Shown: one piece after another, positions 54,778-64,000 of the stretch
Position numbering within the stretch: position 1 is the stretch's first letter
Layout of the letters: every line of letters starts with the position of its first letter
Source: Bacteroidetes bacterium SW_9_63_38
Lineage (GTDB): Bacteria; Bacteroidota; Rhodothermia; Rhodothermales; Salinibacteraceae
Assembly (NCBI GenBank): GCA_003022435.1
Contig: PXUA01000015.1
Location: 186,001-250,000 of the forward strand
Direction: 5' to 3'
DNA: 64,000 nucleotides
Notes under the pieces: generated by a model
Databases searched by the model: none
What the model was told of the DNA's origin: nothing
Seen by the model: only the letters and a program-made list of their open reading frames with translations
Made by a program: the position numbers and the translations under genes

Positions 54778-55827
54778 ATGCACTCACTCTCCCAAGAACC
54801 CGCTCCGCTTCTCCAATCGGCCGTCAATCAGACGAAAGAGGCCGTCATGATCACCGAGGGTGAACCGTTGGACAAGCCGGGCCCTCGCATTACCTACGTC
54901 AACCCTGCCTTCACCGAAATCACGGGGTACGAAGCGGATGACGTGATCGGGAAAACCCCGCGCATTCTGCAGGGGCCGAAGACCGAACCGTGGGTGCTCC
55001 AGCGGCTCCGTCGCCGGCTGGAACAAGGAAAACGCTTCGAGGGCGAAGTCATCAACTACAAGAAGGACAGCACTCTGTACGTCAACCAGTGGAGCATCGC
55101 GCCGGTGAAAGATGACGACGGTCGGATTACCCACTGGGTCTCCGTCCAGCGCGACATTACCGACAAGCGGCGCATGAACGCACGGCTGCTCAGTGCCCAG
55201 GAGAAAGAGCGACACCAGATGGCGCAGCGCATGCACGACGAGATCGGGGGCATGCTCACAACGCTGCAAATGACGGTCAGCCGTGCCCGGGGACACGTGC
55301 AAGAGGCCACCGAGGAGGACGTATCTCCCCTGTGCGACGAGGTCGAATCTCAGATCCAAGAGATTTCGACCGTGGTTCGACTGCTCACCGGCCAGGCGTC
55401 CCCCCGTCTTCTGGACGATTACGGGCTTTTGGAAGCGGTTGCAGAACTCGTGGACACATTCGAGAACACCAAAAACCTCACCGTCGAACTCCACAACGAA
55501 ATCGATCCCGGAGAACGCTTTCCCTCCCTCCTCGAAAAAGTCGTGTACCGCGTCCTGCGGGAAGCCCTCATGAACATCGCCCAGCACGCCGACACGGACC
55601 GAGCCCAGGTCGTGCTCAATGAGACGGAGCAACGGTTGCGCCTCCACATCATCGACTACGGAAAAGGATTCACTCCGTCCTCCTCCCTCGACGACACCGA
55701 AAACCTCGGCCTGGCAGGCATCGAAGAACGCGTCCAACGTCTAAACGGCACCTTCTCATTGAACTCGGACGCCGGGACGGGCACGCGCATCACGATTACC
55801 CTTCCGCTGACTCTTCTTCCAGAGTAA
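54778..55827 (+). CDS. PAS sensor histidine kinase (NarL/HisKA_3 type)
   Basis: The 349-residue soluble kinase has one PAS domain (residues ~12-132) closed by DITDKR, a HisKA_3-like dimerisation domain with phospho-acceptor His153 in EKERHQMAQRMHDEIGG, and a HATPase_c domain (about 250-345) with REALMNIAQHA and GLAGIEERVQRLNG. The PAS is LOV-like in shape (ITGYEADDVIGKTPRILQG), but the flavin-bonding Cys of the NCRFLQ motif is Arg here, so LOV photochemistry is unlikely. The LuxR-type regulator at 56128 is its probable partner. ATG at 54778 follows mobile element copy 2. Confidence 0.9.
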   Translation: MHSLSQEPAPLLQSAVNQTKEAVMITEGEPLDKPGPRITYVNPAFTEITGYEADDVIGKTPRILQGPKTEPWVLQRLRRRLEQGKRFEGEVINYKKDSTLYVNQWSIAPVKDDDGRITHWVSVQRDITDKRRMNARLLSAQEKERHQMAQRMHDEIGGMLTTLQMTVSRARGHVQEATEEDVSPLCDEVESQIQEISTVVRLLTGQASPRLLDDYGLLEAVAELVDTFENTKNLTVELHNEIDPGERFPSLLEKVVYRVLREALMNIAQHADTDRAQVVLNETEQRLRLHIIDYGKGFTPSSSLDDTENLGLAGIEERVQRLNGTFSLNSDAGTGTRITITLPLTLLPE

Positions 55828-55879
55828 CCGCGACCGCATTCCGCCAACTGGTAGGAGGCAGAACCGCCTCCGTCGCCTA

Positions 55880-56001
55880 GTACAGCTTCAACTGGTCCGT
55901 TTTGCAATCGAGCTTCGGACGGACCTCGCCCGTCCATACCTCAAGCTGGAACTTGGAGCAATAGCAAACTGCTTTCCCCAAAAGATCGTTTGAAGCTGCA
56001 C
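55880..56001. mobile_element. Small MITE-like element inserted at CTAG (122 bp)
   Basis: The ends GTACAGCTTCAA and TTGAAGCTGCAC form a 12-bp inverted repeat with one mismatch. They are flanked by CTAG on both sides (55877-55880 and 56001-56004), consistent with a TA target duplication as made by IS630/Tc1-type transposases. Internally it keeps the coding-like tail shared with 39927-40024. It lies between the PAS kinase gene and the response regulator gene and may separate their transcription. It has no transposase. Confidence 0.8.
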
Positions 56002-56127
56002 TAGTCGATGATTCGGGCCAGTCGTCGTGACCGCGACTCATAAGTCAACTCGACTTGGCACTTTATTTGTGGCAATACGCTACAGACGTCCCACTACCCC
56101 CTCTCCTACTCCCCGGTCCGCGGCCTT

Positions 56128-56772
56128 ATGCTTATCTCCACCCTCATCGTCGAAGACCACGACGTTACACGTCAGGGACTCGAGCATCTTCTCGAAAATG
56201 AACTCGACGCACGCGTCATCGGTACCACCGGCGATGGCCTCGAAGCCATTTCAGTGCTAGAGGAGCGCGAGCCGGACCTCCTCGTCCTTGATCTCGGCCT
56301 TCCCGGCCTCAACGGCCTCGACATTCTGCGCCGCATCCGTTCGCTCGGCCTCCCCACAAAGGTCGTCGTGCTGTCGATGCATGGCGAGGATTCGTACGTG
56401 ACCGAGGCATTCGAGCTAGGCGCTCGTGGGTACGTGTTGAAGGGCTCGCCGCTCAGCGAACTGACCGACGCCATCAAGCACATCATTCGGGGCGAGAAAT
56501 ACGTGAGCAGCGACCTGTCGGAGGACTTGATCACCTCGGACCCCGTCGAAGCGGACGTGGAAGACCGATTCAACACCCTGACTGATCGGGAGCGGGAGGT
56601 GCTACAGCTCACCGCCGAGGGAAACACCAGTCGCGAAATCGGAGACCGGCTCGGGATCAGCCACCGCACCGTCGAAAAGCACCGCGAGAACATCCAGGCC
56701 AAGTTGGAGCTTCGCAACATCGTCGAGATGGCAGCCTATGCCCATCAGCGCGGCCTGCTGGAAGGGGTGTAG
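56128..56772 (+). CDS. NarL/FixJ-family response regulator (LuxR HTH)
   Basis: The 214-residue regulator has a receiver domain with acidic pocket VEDHD near residue 9, phospho-accepting Asp55 in LLVLDLGLPGLNG, the Thr/Ser switch VVVLSMHGED near residue 84 and Lys in YVLKGSP near residue 110. The C-terminal LuxR helix-turn-helix (about 148-212) has LTDREREVLQLTAEGNTSREIG and ISHRTVEKHRENI. It should bind DNA when phosphorylated, most likely by the PAS kinase 300 bp upstream on the same strand. The insertion between them is the mobile element at 55880-56001. Confidence 0.95.
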   Translation: MLISTLIVEDHDVTRQGLEHLLENELDARVIGTTGDGLEAISVLEEREPDLLVLDLGLPGLNGLDILRRIRSLGLPTKVVVLSMHGEDSYVTEAFELGARGYVLKGSPLSELTDAIKHIIRGEKYVSSDLSEDLITSDPVEADVEDRFNTLTDREREVLQLTAEGNTSREIGDRLGISHRTVEKHRENIQAKLELRNIVEMAAYAHQRGLLEGV

Positions 56773-56799
56773 CCGTCTCGACGACTCCGGTCCAAGTCG

Positions 56800-59010
56800 T
56801 TACCGCTCGGCGCGCAGGGCCAGCAGCCGGTTGGGCCGCAGCGTCAGGACCCCGCCCGGCTCGAAGGGGCTTTCTTCTTTCTTGTCCTCCGCCAGCTCCG
56901 GCACCGCGTGCCACGCCGTGCAGCTCACATCCTCCAGCTCATTGGTGTGCTCCGGAAGCTCAAAGGGGACGATCTCACTCCCCTGGTTCATGAGTACCAA
57001 AAATGAGTCGTCCCGCCGGGGCTGTCCTTGCGGGTCCGGCTCCAAGTCCTTGCCCCGCAACAGGTAGCCAAATGCCCGCAGGCCCTGGTCGTGCCAGTCG
57101 TCCTCCGCCATCTCACGGCCGTCCGGGTGCCACCACAGCACGTCTCCCGTGCCGTCCTCCTGATCGGCAGGCGCGAGGAAGTGCCGGCGCCGAAAGCTAG
57201 GATGCTCCTTCCGGAACGTCGTCAGGTTCTGCACGAACTCCAGGAACTTCTCCTCCCGCTCGTCGAGGTCCCAGTTGTACCAGGTGATCTCATTGTCCTG
57301 GCAGTACGGGTTGTTGTTCCCCCGCCGGGTGTGAGACAACTCGTCGCCCCCAAGAATCATGGGGACGCCCTGTGACAACAAGAGCGTCGCCATGAAGCTC
57401 CGCTTGCGACGCTCGCGGCACTCGATCACCTGCTTGTTATTGGTCGGCCCCTCTACTCCACAGTTTACGGAGTAGTTGTGATCATGCCCGTCCCGGTTGC
57501 CCTCCTTGTTGGCCTCGTTGTGCTTGTGATGGTAACTGACCTGGTCCTCCAGGGTAAATCCGTCGTGGGCCGTCACGAAGTTGATCGAGGCGAAGGGACG
57601 GCGGCCGCTGCGTTCGTAGAGATCGCTGGACCCGGCGATGCGGGTTGCCACCTCGCCCGTGAGGCCGCGGTCGCCCCGCCAGAAACGGCGGATGGCGTCG
57701 CGGTACCGGCCGTTCCACTCGGCCCACTGCCACGGAAACGACCCCACCTGATACCCTCCCGGTCCGACATCCCACGGTTCGGCAATAAGCTTGACCTGGC
57801 TCAGCACCGGATCCTGCTGCACCACCTTGAAAAACGACCCGAGCATGTTTACGTCGTACAGCTCGCGGGCCAGCGCCGAGGCGAGGTCGAACCGGAAGCC
57901 GTCCACGTGCATCTCGTTCACCCAGTACCGCAGGCTGTCCATGATCATCTGGAGGACGTACGAGTCGCCGGGGTCGAGCGTGTTGCCGGTCCCCGTGTAG
58001 TCCATGTAGTACCGGTTGTCGTCGGGGTTGAGCTTGTAATACGTGCGGTTGTCGATGCCGCGCAGCGAGAGCGTCGGGCCCATGTGGTTGCCCTCGCAGG
58101 TGTGGTTGTACACCACGTCGATGATGACCTCCAGTCCGGCCTCGTGCAGGGCACGCACCATCATTTTGAATTCCCGGACCGCCGAGACCGACCCATTGGA
58201 AGAATATTCCGGCTCCGGGGCAAAGTACGCGAGGGTGTTGTATCCCCAGTAGTTGCGGAGTCCCTTTTCGAGCAGGTGCCGATCCTGAAGTTTGGCGTGC
58301 ACCGGCAGGAGCTGCACGGTCGTCACCCCGAGCTTCTTCAGGTGATCGATGACTGGCTCGGAGGCCATGCCCAGGTAGGTCCCCTGCAGCGGCTCCGGCA
58401 CCTCCGGATGCTTCTTGGTCATCCCCTTCACGTGGGTCTCGTAGATGATGGTGTCCTCCCACGGAATCTCCGGCGACTGGTCGTTTTCCCACGCAAACGT
58501 TTCCTCCACGACGGCCCCGAGGGGCGCGTACGGCGCACTGTCGGTGGCGTTAAAGGAGAGGTCGTCCTTCTCGTCGTCCTGCACGTCGTAGCCAAAGAGG
58601 CTGTCGTCCCACCGCAGCGGGCGCCCGATGGCCTTCGCGTAGGGATCGAGCAGCACCTTGTTTGGGTTGAACCGGTGGCCATTCTCCGGGTCGTACGGCC
58701 CGTACACGCGGTAGCCGTACAATCGGCCCGGCTGTAGATTCACGACGTAGCCGTGCCAGATCGGTCCCGTGTGCTCGGGAAGCGTGAACGTGACGGCGGG
58801 CTCTCGGTCGTCCGCGTCGTCGAAGAGCAACAGCTCCACCTTGTCGGCGTGGGCACTGTGAAGGGCAAAGTTGACCCCAATGCCGTCCCAGGTCGCCCCG
58901 CGCGGATAGGGCTTCCCCGGCCGGATGTGGACCCCTTTCTGGGTCTGGCGCGAATTCGACTGAAGCTCCGTCGTCAACGGGGACTCGGATACATCCATGG
59001 ACAGCAACAT
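56800..59010 (-). CDS. glgX: Glycogen debranching enzyme GlgX (isoamylase type, GH13_11)
   Basis: The ~736-residue enzyme has an N-terminal CBM48 domain ([21 protein letters not shown] near residue 30). The GH13 barrel has [12 protein letters not shown] near residue 300, nucleophile Asp in [11 protein letters not shown] near residue 375, acid Glu in [11 protein letters not shown] near residue 415 and [11 protein letters not shown] near residue 485. It hydrolyses alpha-1,6 branches of glycogen-type glucan. Two ATGs (59010 and 58998) are equally plausible starts. It is divergent from glgE, whose product makes the glucan. Confidence 0.93.
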   Translation of the reverse strand: MLLSMDVSESPLTTELQSNSRQTQKGVHIRPGKPYPRGATWDGIGVNFALHSAHADKVELLLFDDADDREPAVTFTLPEHTGPIWHGYVVNLQPGRLYGYRVYGPYDPENGHRFNPNKVLLDPYAKAIGRPLRWDDSLFGYDVQDDEKDDLSFNATDSAPYAPLGAVVEETFAWENDQSPEIPWEDTIIYETHVKGMTKKHPEVPEPLQGTYLGMASEPVIDHLKKLGVTTVQLLPVHAKLQDRHLLEKGLRNYWGYNTLAYFAPEPEYSSNGSVSAVREFKMMVRALHEAGLEVIIDVVYNHTCEGNHMGPTLSLRGIDNRTYYKLNPDDNRYYMDYTGTGNTLDPGDSYVLQMIMDSLRYWVNEMHVDGFRFDLASALARELYDVNMLGSFFKVVQQDPVLSQVKLIAEPWDVGPGGYQVGSFPWQWAEWNGRYRDAIRRFWRGDRGLTGEVATRIAGSSDLYERSGRRPFASINFVTAHDGFTLEDQVSYHHKHNEANKEGNRDGHDHNYSVNCGVEGPTNNKQVIECRERRKRSFMATLLLSQGVPMILGGDELSHTRRGNNNPYCQDNEITWYNWDLDEREEKFLEFVQNLTTFRKEHPSFRRRHFLAPADQEDGTGDVLWWHPDGREMAEDDWHDQGLRAFGYLLRGKDLEPDPQGQPRRDDSFLVLMNQGSEIVPFELPEHTNELEDVSCTAWHAVPELAEDKKEESPFEPGGVLTLRPNRLLALRAER

Positions 59011-59356
59011 GGGCGTTTGAGCAAAAAGTCTACAGTGTAAGAAAACCGGAAGGCCCCGGCATCGCAATCAAACAACGAAAGTTTCGTAAACGGAGGAGGG
59101 TGCCCCCGCCCTTCGTCTGCAACCATCGGAAATCAGCGGTTTTCTCTCCGATCCCGCGTCCAATTCCAGGATCGGGACGGAAAACATGCCGCCGGCGGGC
59201 CATTCCGCCTTCCCACTCGCTCTCACTCCGCAGAGAAGAAATAGCGCGGCTCTTTGGGATTTTTCCCGTCTAGTGCATAGCGTGTACACACCTGTTCACA
59301 GGGCGTCCGACGGTGCTCGTCGTGTTCTCTCTTCCACTCTTCCGATCTTGTTCTGC
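59011..59356. other. Divergent promoter region glgX/glgE
   Basis: This 346-bp gap between two divergent alpha-glucan genes contains no recognised gene or RNA. Promoters for both directions must lie here, and shared control of synthesis and debranching would be easy from this spot. I could not assign promoter boxes with confidence. Confidence 0.45.
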
Positions 59357-61405
59357 ATGAGTCCCTCTTCCTCCTCCACCTCCGCCCGGAACGCATCCGC
59401 CCAAGATGCGGGCATGCCGAAGTCCTGGTCCCGCGTTGTCATCACGTCCGTCCATCCGACCATCGACGACGGTCGGTGGCCCATCAAGCGGGCCGTCGGA
59501 GAACGTGTTGAAATCACGGCGGGCGTCATCGTGGACAGCCACGAAGCCCTCGCCGTTGAACTGGTCCACCGGCACGAAGACGACGACACCGAGCACATCT
59601 CGCGCATGCCCTTCACGGGCAACGATGAATTTGTGGGCGCCTTCGACGTGACGGAGATCGGGCGCTACCTGTACCGCATCCGCGCCTGGATCAACCGATT
59701 CGCCACCTGGCAGGACCAGTTTCGGCGCCGAGTGGAGGGGGGCGAGTCCCAGTCTGAGATCGAAAGTGAGCTGAAAGCCGGGGCGGCCCTCCTTCGGAAG
59801 GCCGCCGAAAATGCCCCCGAGGACGACGAAGAACTGATCCAGGCCCACGTCGATGCCTTCGAAAACGGCAACGAGCAGGCCGCCCTCGGGGATGAGATCG
59901 CAGAACTGGTGCGTCGTCACGCGCCCCATGAGCAACAGACCACTAGTGCCACGTACGAGGCCGTCGCCGATCCCGAACTGGCCCGATCGGCCGCCTGGTA
60001 CGAGTTTTTTCCCCGCTCTGCCAGCGACACGAAGGAGCACGCCACCTTCGACGAGGCGGCCGAGCGCCTGCCGCGGATCAAGGAAATGGGGTTCGACATC
60101 GTCTACCTTCCCCCCATCCACCCCATCGGGGAAACAAACCGGAAAGGCAAGGACAACGCCCCGGAGGCCGCCCCCGGCGACCCCGGCAGCCCGTGGGCCA
60201 TCGGCGGGCCCCTCGAGGACGGCACCAAGGGCGGGCACAAAAGCGTTCATCCGGACCTCGGCGGCATTGACGCCTTCGACCGGTTCGTGGAGCGCGCCAA
60301 CGAGTTGGACCTGGAGGTTGCCCTCGACATCGCTTTCCAAACCTCGCCCGACCATCCCTACATCGAGGACCATCCGGAGTGGTTCTACCACCGGCCCGAC
60401 GGCACCATCCGCTACGCCGAGAACCCGCCGAAGAAGTACCAGGACGTCCACCCCATCAACTTCGAAACAGAGGACTGGCCGGCCCTTTGGACGGAACTGA
60501 AGAGCATCTTCGAGTTCTGGATCGAGCACGACGTGACCACCTTCCGTGTCGACAACCCCCACACCAAGCCCTTTGCCTTCTGGCAGTGGTGCCTGTCCGA
60601 GCTACGGAAGGACACCCCCGAACTCATCGTCCTCTCCGAGGCCTTTACGCGGCCCAAGACGATGTACAGCCTCGCCAAGCTCGGCTTCAACAACTCGTAC
60701 ACCTACTTCGCCTGGCGCAATTCGAAGCGCGAGCTAGAGGACTACGGCAAGGAGCTTTTTCATTCGGAGATTGCGGAATACTTCCGCCCCAACTTCTGGC
60801 CGAACACGCCGGACATTCTCCACGAGGAACTCGTTCACGGCGGGCGTCCGGCTCACAAGATCCGCTTTGTGCTGGCAGCCACCATGTCCAGCACCTACGG
60901 CGTCTACGGACCGCCCTTCGAGCACGTAGACAACCACCAGCGCCACGGCAGGGAGGAGTACGCCCAGAACGAGAAGTACGAAATTCGAAACTGGGACTGG
61001 GACGATCCTACCTCCCTGCAGCCGTTCATCTCCCGGGTCAACTGGATCCGGAACGAAAACCCGGCCCTCCAGCAAATGCGCAACATCCGGTTCCACGACA
61101 CCCAGAACCCCGATGTCATCGCGTATAGCAAAGTCAAGGGCAGCAATCTGGTGGTGGTCGTCGTGAGCCTCGATCCCCACCATCCGCAGAAAGGACAACT
61201 ACAACTGCCGGGCGATGAACTGGGCATTGCCTCCCGTCCCTCCTTCCCCGTGCACGACCTTCTTCAAGATGCCCGGTACACCTGGCGCGGCGACCAACAC
61301 TTCCTGCGGCTCACCCCCGACGCTCCGGCACACATATTCCGCATCGAGCGGGACAGTTCCGGAGAGACGGCCCATCCAGTCTACGACCGCCTCGTGCACG
61401 CTTAA
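59357..61405 (+). CDS. glgE: Alpha-1,4-glucan:maltose-1-phosphate maltosyltransferase
   Basis: The 682-residue GH13_3 enzyme extends alpha-1,4-glucan with maltose units from maltose-1-phosphate. An N-terminal beta domain (residues ~20-120) is followed by a helical insert, then the barrel with FDIVYLPPIHPIGETNRKGK near residue 250, the nucleophile Asp in FRVDNPHTKPFAFW near residue 396 and acid Glu in LIVLSEAFTRPKTMY near residue 424. NWDWDDPTSL near residue 549 is also typical. ATG at 59357 is used; 59414 is an alternative. treS follows 80 bp downstream, so both are likely on one transcript. Confidence 0.95.
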   Translation: MSPSSSSTSARNASAQDAGMPKSWSRVVITSVHPTIDDGRWPIKRAVGERVEITAGVIVDSHEALAVELVHRHEDDDTEHISRMPFTGNDEFVGAFDVTEIGRYLYRIRAWINRFATWQDQFRRRVEGGESQSEIESELKAGAALLRKAAENAPEDDEELIQAHVDAFENGNEQAALGDEIAELVRRHAPHEQQTTSATYEAVADPELARSAAWYEFFPRSASDTKEHATFDEAAERLPRIKEMGFDIVYLPPIHPIGETNRKGKDNAPEAAPGDPGSPWAIGGPLEDGTKGGHKSVHPDLGGIDAFDRFVERANELDLEVALDIAFQTSPDHPYIEDHPEWFYHRPDGTIRYAENPPKKYQDVHPINFETEDWPALWTELKSIFEFWIEHDVTTFRVDNPHTKPFAFWQWCLSELRKDTPELIVLSEAFTRPKTMYSLAKLGFNNSYTYFAWRNSKRELEDYGKELFHSEIAEYFRPNFWPNTPDILHEELVHGGRPAHKIRFVLAATMSSTYGVYGPPFEHVDNHQRHGREEYAQNEKYEIRNWDWDDPTSLQPFISRVNWIRNENPALQQMRNIRFHDTQNPDVIAYSKVKGSNLVVVVVSLDPHHPQKGQLQLPGDELGIASRPSFPVHDLLQDARYTWRGDQHFLRLTPDAPAHIFRIERDSSGETAHPVYDRLVHA

Positions 61406-61485
61406 ATCGTCCGATCGTTGACTCCGGCCCTCCGGCCGTCTCGTCAACGCTCCGACGTTCACCGCTTTGATCCTCAGCCCCCCAC

Positions 61486-64000
61486 ATGCCCGACGATTTC
61501 TTGACGGATCCACTCTGGTACAAAGATGCCGTCATTTACGAACTTCACGTCCGTTCATTCTACGACTCGAATGACGACGGTTACGGCGACTTCCAGGGGC
61601 TCCGTGGGAAGCTGCCGTACCTCCACTCTCTCGGCGTCAACACGCTCTGGCTCCTCCCCTTTCTGAAGAGCCCCCTGAAGGACGACGGCTACGATACCGC
61701 CGATTACTTCGAGGTCTTGCCCGTCCACGGCGACCTCGACGACTTCAAGGCCTTCCTGGACGAGGCCCACGCCCGCGGCATGCGGGTGATCACCGAACTC
61801 GTGCTCAACCACACCTCTGACCAACATCCCTGGTTTCAGGAGGCCCGCAACCCGGCGTCCGACAAGCACGACTGGTACGTCTGGAGCGAGACCGACGAGA
61901 AGTACGAGGACGTCCGGATCATCTTCACCGACGCCGAAGACTCGAACTGGGCCTGGGACCAAAAGGCGCAGAAGTACTACTGGCACCGCTTCTTCTCCCA
62001 TCAGCCCGACCTCAACTACGACAATCCCGAGGTCCGGGAGAAGATGAAGGAGGTGATGTTCTTTTGGCTCGACATGGGCGTGGACGGACTTCGCCTCGAC
62101 GCGGTTCCGTATCTCTACGAGCGGGAAGGCACCAACAGCGAAAACCTCCCCGAAACGATTGCCTACGTGAAAGAGCTTCGGGCCGCTGTGGAGGACCGGT
62201 ACGGGCCGGGCAAGGTTCTCCTGGCCGAGGCCAATCAGTGGCCGGAGGATACGCTCCCCTACTTCGGCGAGGACGCGGAGAGCAAAAGCACCGGCGTGCA
62301 GATGGCATACAACTTTCCCATCATGCCGCGGATGTACATGGCCCTCCGGCGTGAAAACCGCCGCCCGTTGAAGGAGATGATCGACCTCACGAACGACATC
62401 CCCGACGACGCGCAGTGGGTCCTCTTCCTTCGCAACCACGACGAGCTCACGCTTGAGATGGTGACCGACGAGGAGCGGGACTACATGTACCACGAGTACG
62501 CGGCCGACGATCGTTTTCGCATCAACGCGGGCATTCGGCGGCGGCTGGCTCCCCTCCTCGGCGGCGAACGGCGGCGCATCAAGCTGATGACCGCTCTCCT
62601 CTTCAGCCTCAAGGGCAGCCCCGTTCTCTACTACGGCGACGAGATCGGAATGGGCGACGACCCCTTCCTCGGGGACCGGAACGGCGTGCGCACCCCCATG
62701 CAGTGGAGTCCCGACAAGAACGGCGGCTTTTCACGGGCCCCCCACCACAAGCTGTTTATGCCCCCCATCAACCGCGGGCAGTACAGCCACGAGTTCGTGA
62801 ACGTTGAGAACGCGGAGGAGAACCCCCACTCCCTCCTCCACTTCATGCGGCGCCTCATCGCCCTGCGCCAGCAGCACAAGAAGATTTTCGGGCGAGGCAG
62901 CTTCGAACTTCTGCCCGTAGAGAATCAGTCCATCCTCGCCTTTCTCCGCGAGTACGAGGGCGAGAAGATTCTCGTGGTCGTCAACCTGTCGCGGTTTGTA
63001 CAGTCGGTCCACATTGAGCCCACGTCCGACCTCACCGGCCTTGCCCCTGTCGAGCTGTTCGGACAGTCGGCCTTCCCGCCCATCGAGGAGGACGAGGACT
63101 ACCACATGACGATCGGCCCGCACCACTTCTACTGGTTCAAGCTGGTGCCGGACGCGGAGGTGCAGGAGGCCGACGAGTCGGAGCGCGATCTGCGCGTGGC
63201 GGACACCGGCCCGGACAGCCCCCGGCTTCCGGTACTCCCGGTCGCCGAAGGCCTCCAAAACCTGCTGGTGCCCACAATGGCCCGCGACCGCGGCCCCGAG
63301 CAGCTCGAATCGCTACTGCCCGAGTATATCGCCGACCAGCGCTGGTTCGGCGGCACGGGCGAGGCCCTCGAAACCGTCGCGGTGGAGGACGCAGTGCGCC
63401 TGGAGACCGATCCCGTCGTCTACATCTCGGTCCTCCACGTCGTGCAGAACGGCGAGGAGGCCTTCTACACGCTTCCCCTGATGGCCGCCGCGGAGGCCGA
63501 CGCGGATGCGATTCTGGAGGCGTTCCCGAAGGCCGCTTTGGCCTGGTTGGAAGTCGACGACACCAACGCGAGAAAGTTGGTGTACGACGCCACCGTCTCT
63601 CCGACATTCTGGGAAACGCTGTTCCGGTGGTGGCAGCGCGGCAGCAAGGGCCGCTCGCTGAAGGGCGTCTACAAGGCCGAGCCGTCCGACGAGGCGAAGG
63701 GGGTAGAGCCGGAGTCGATTCAGCTCTTCTCCGGCGAGCAAAGCAATACCTCCGCCGTCGTCAACGACGAGTACTTCGTCAAAATCTACCGTCGCCTCGA
63801 ACAAGGAACAAATCCCGAAGAAGAGCTCCTTACTCACCTGACAGAAGTAGACTTTCCATTCTGTCCCTGCCTGCACGGCACCATCAACTTCAGCCGGTCG
63901 CAGCGTCACTACACGCTCGGCATCCTACAGGAGGCCCTCCCGATCGAAACCAACGGCTGGACCTACGCCCTCTCGGCCACCAACAAGTTTTTCGATCGCG
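61486..64000 (+). CDS. treS: Trehalose synthase-maltokinase fusion (cut by window end)
   Basis: The first 838 codons of a rightward gene are present, and the 3' end lies outside the window. Residues ~1-550 are a GH13_16 trehalose synthase: LWYKDAVIYELHVRSFYDSN, ITELVLNHTSDQHPWF near residue 105, nucleophile Asp in DGLRLDAVPYLYE near residue 203, acid Glu in VLLAEANQWPED near residue 244 and LRNHDELTLEM near residue 312. From about residue 605 a maltokinase N-terminal cap begins (LLPEYIADQRWFGGTGEAL) and continues to the edge. The fused protein would convert trehalose to maltose and phosphorylate it for GlgE. Confidence 0.94.
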   Translation, partial: MPDDFLTDPLWYKDAVIYELHVRSFYDSNDDGYGDFQGLRGKLPYLHSLGVNTLWLLPFLKSPLKDDGYDTADYFEVLPVHGDLDDFKAFLDEAHARGMRVITELVLNHTSDQHPWFQEARNPASDKHDWYVWSETDEKYEDVRIIFTDAEDSNWAWDQKAQKYYWHRFFSHQPDLNYDNPEVREKMKEVMFFWLDMGVDGLRLDAVPYLYEREGTNSENLPETIAYVKELRAAVEDRYGPGKVLLAEANQWPEDTLPYFGEDAESKSTGVQMAYNFPIMPRMYMALRRENRRPLKEMIDLTNDIPDDAQWVLFLRNHDELTLEMVTDEERDYMYHEYAADDRFRINAGIRRRLAPLLGGERRRIKLMTALLFSLKGSPVLYYGDEIGMGDDPFLGDRNGVRTPMQWSPDKNGGFSRAPHHKLFMPPINRGQYSHEFVNVENAEENPHSLLHFMRRLIALRQQHKKIFGRGSFELLPVENQSILAFLREYEGEKILVVVNLSRFVQSVHIEPTSDLTGLAPVELFGQSAFPPIEEDEDYHMTIGPHHFYWFKLVPDAEVQEADESERDLRVADTGPDSPRLPVLPVAEGLQNLLVPTMARDRGPEQLESLLPEYIADQRWFGGTGEALETVAVEDAVRLETDPVVYISVLHVVQNGEEAFYTLPLMAAAEADADAILEAFPKAALAWLEVDDTNARKLVYDATVSPTFWETLFRWWQRGSKGRSLKGVYKAEPSDEAKGVEPESIQLFSGEQSNTSAVVNDEYFVKIYRRLEQGTNPEEELLTHLTEVDFPFCPCLHGTINFSRSQRHYTLGILQEALPIETNGWTYALSATNKFFDR

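Noticed and set aside
57478-58737. 419-codon open frame on the + strand opposite glgX
   Set aside because: It is antisense to the catalytic core of GlgX and Val/His/Arg-rich with no domain; a shadow frame.

Overview
This 64 kb window is high-G+C chromosomal DNA with an acidic, Asp/Glu-rich predicted proteome, few visible Shine-Dalgarno sequences, and a gene set typical of an extremely halophilic Salinibacter-type bacterium (Rhodothermota/Bacteroidota). The organism call is an inference from composition and gene content. The strongest pointers are a cruF/crtB/glycosyltransferase carotenoid cluster of the kind expected for salinixanthin, the hemACD run, and a GlgE plus TreS-maltokinase alpha-glucan locus.

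Layout. 1-12 kb is housekeeping: the alaS 5' end, an Uma2-type protein, a 3-methyladenine DNA glycosylase, a thiolase, a DUF255 thioredoxin-fold protein, glycerate kinase, thiE, and hemA-hemC-hemD reading leftwards. 12-18 kb holds an intact tandem universal stress protein, a decayed second copy, a flippase-like membrane protein and an MFS transporter. 18-27 kb holds a sirtuin, a UvrD-type helicase with an unusual C-terminal extension, tRNA-Asp(GTC) with its terminator, a ZIP metal transporter, SixA, a DapA-superfamily aldolase, dCTP deaminase and a WbqC-like protein. 27-32 kb is the carotenoid cluster: cruF, crtB, an acyltransferase, a small exported repeat-like protein and a membrane GT2 glycosyltransferase. 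32-40 kb carries LapA-like, LD-carboxypeptidase, a three-PAS histidine kinase, a broken Roadblock/LC7 gene, an exported hydrolase, and a gamma carbonic anhydrase whose start is fused to a transposon end.

40.7-53 kb looks like a surface-glycan island: three different sulfotransferases, a GT2 and two GT4-like glycosyltransferases, a polysaccharide deacetylase, an MsbA-like ABC exporter and a YfhO-type membrane protein. Part of it has clearly lower G+C than its surroundings. Next to and beyond it are three small mobile elements. Two are near-identical 204/205-bp inverted-repeat elements in opposite orientation, each with its own perfect 9-bp target duplication. The third is a 122-bp element inserted at CTAG between a histidine kinase gene and its likely response regulator; a partial relative of it abuts the carbonic anhydrase gene.

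56.8-64 kb is an alpha-glucan and trehalose locus: glgX leftwards, then glgE and a TreS-maltokinase fusion rightwards (cut by the window end). TreS plus maltokinase would make maltose-1-phosphate from trehalose, GlgE would polymerise it, and GlgX would debranch the glucan, linking compatible solute and storage polymer. I found no CRISPR array, prophage, intact transposase gene or clear defence island.
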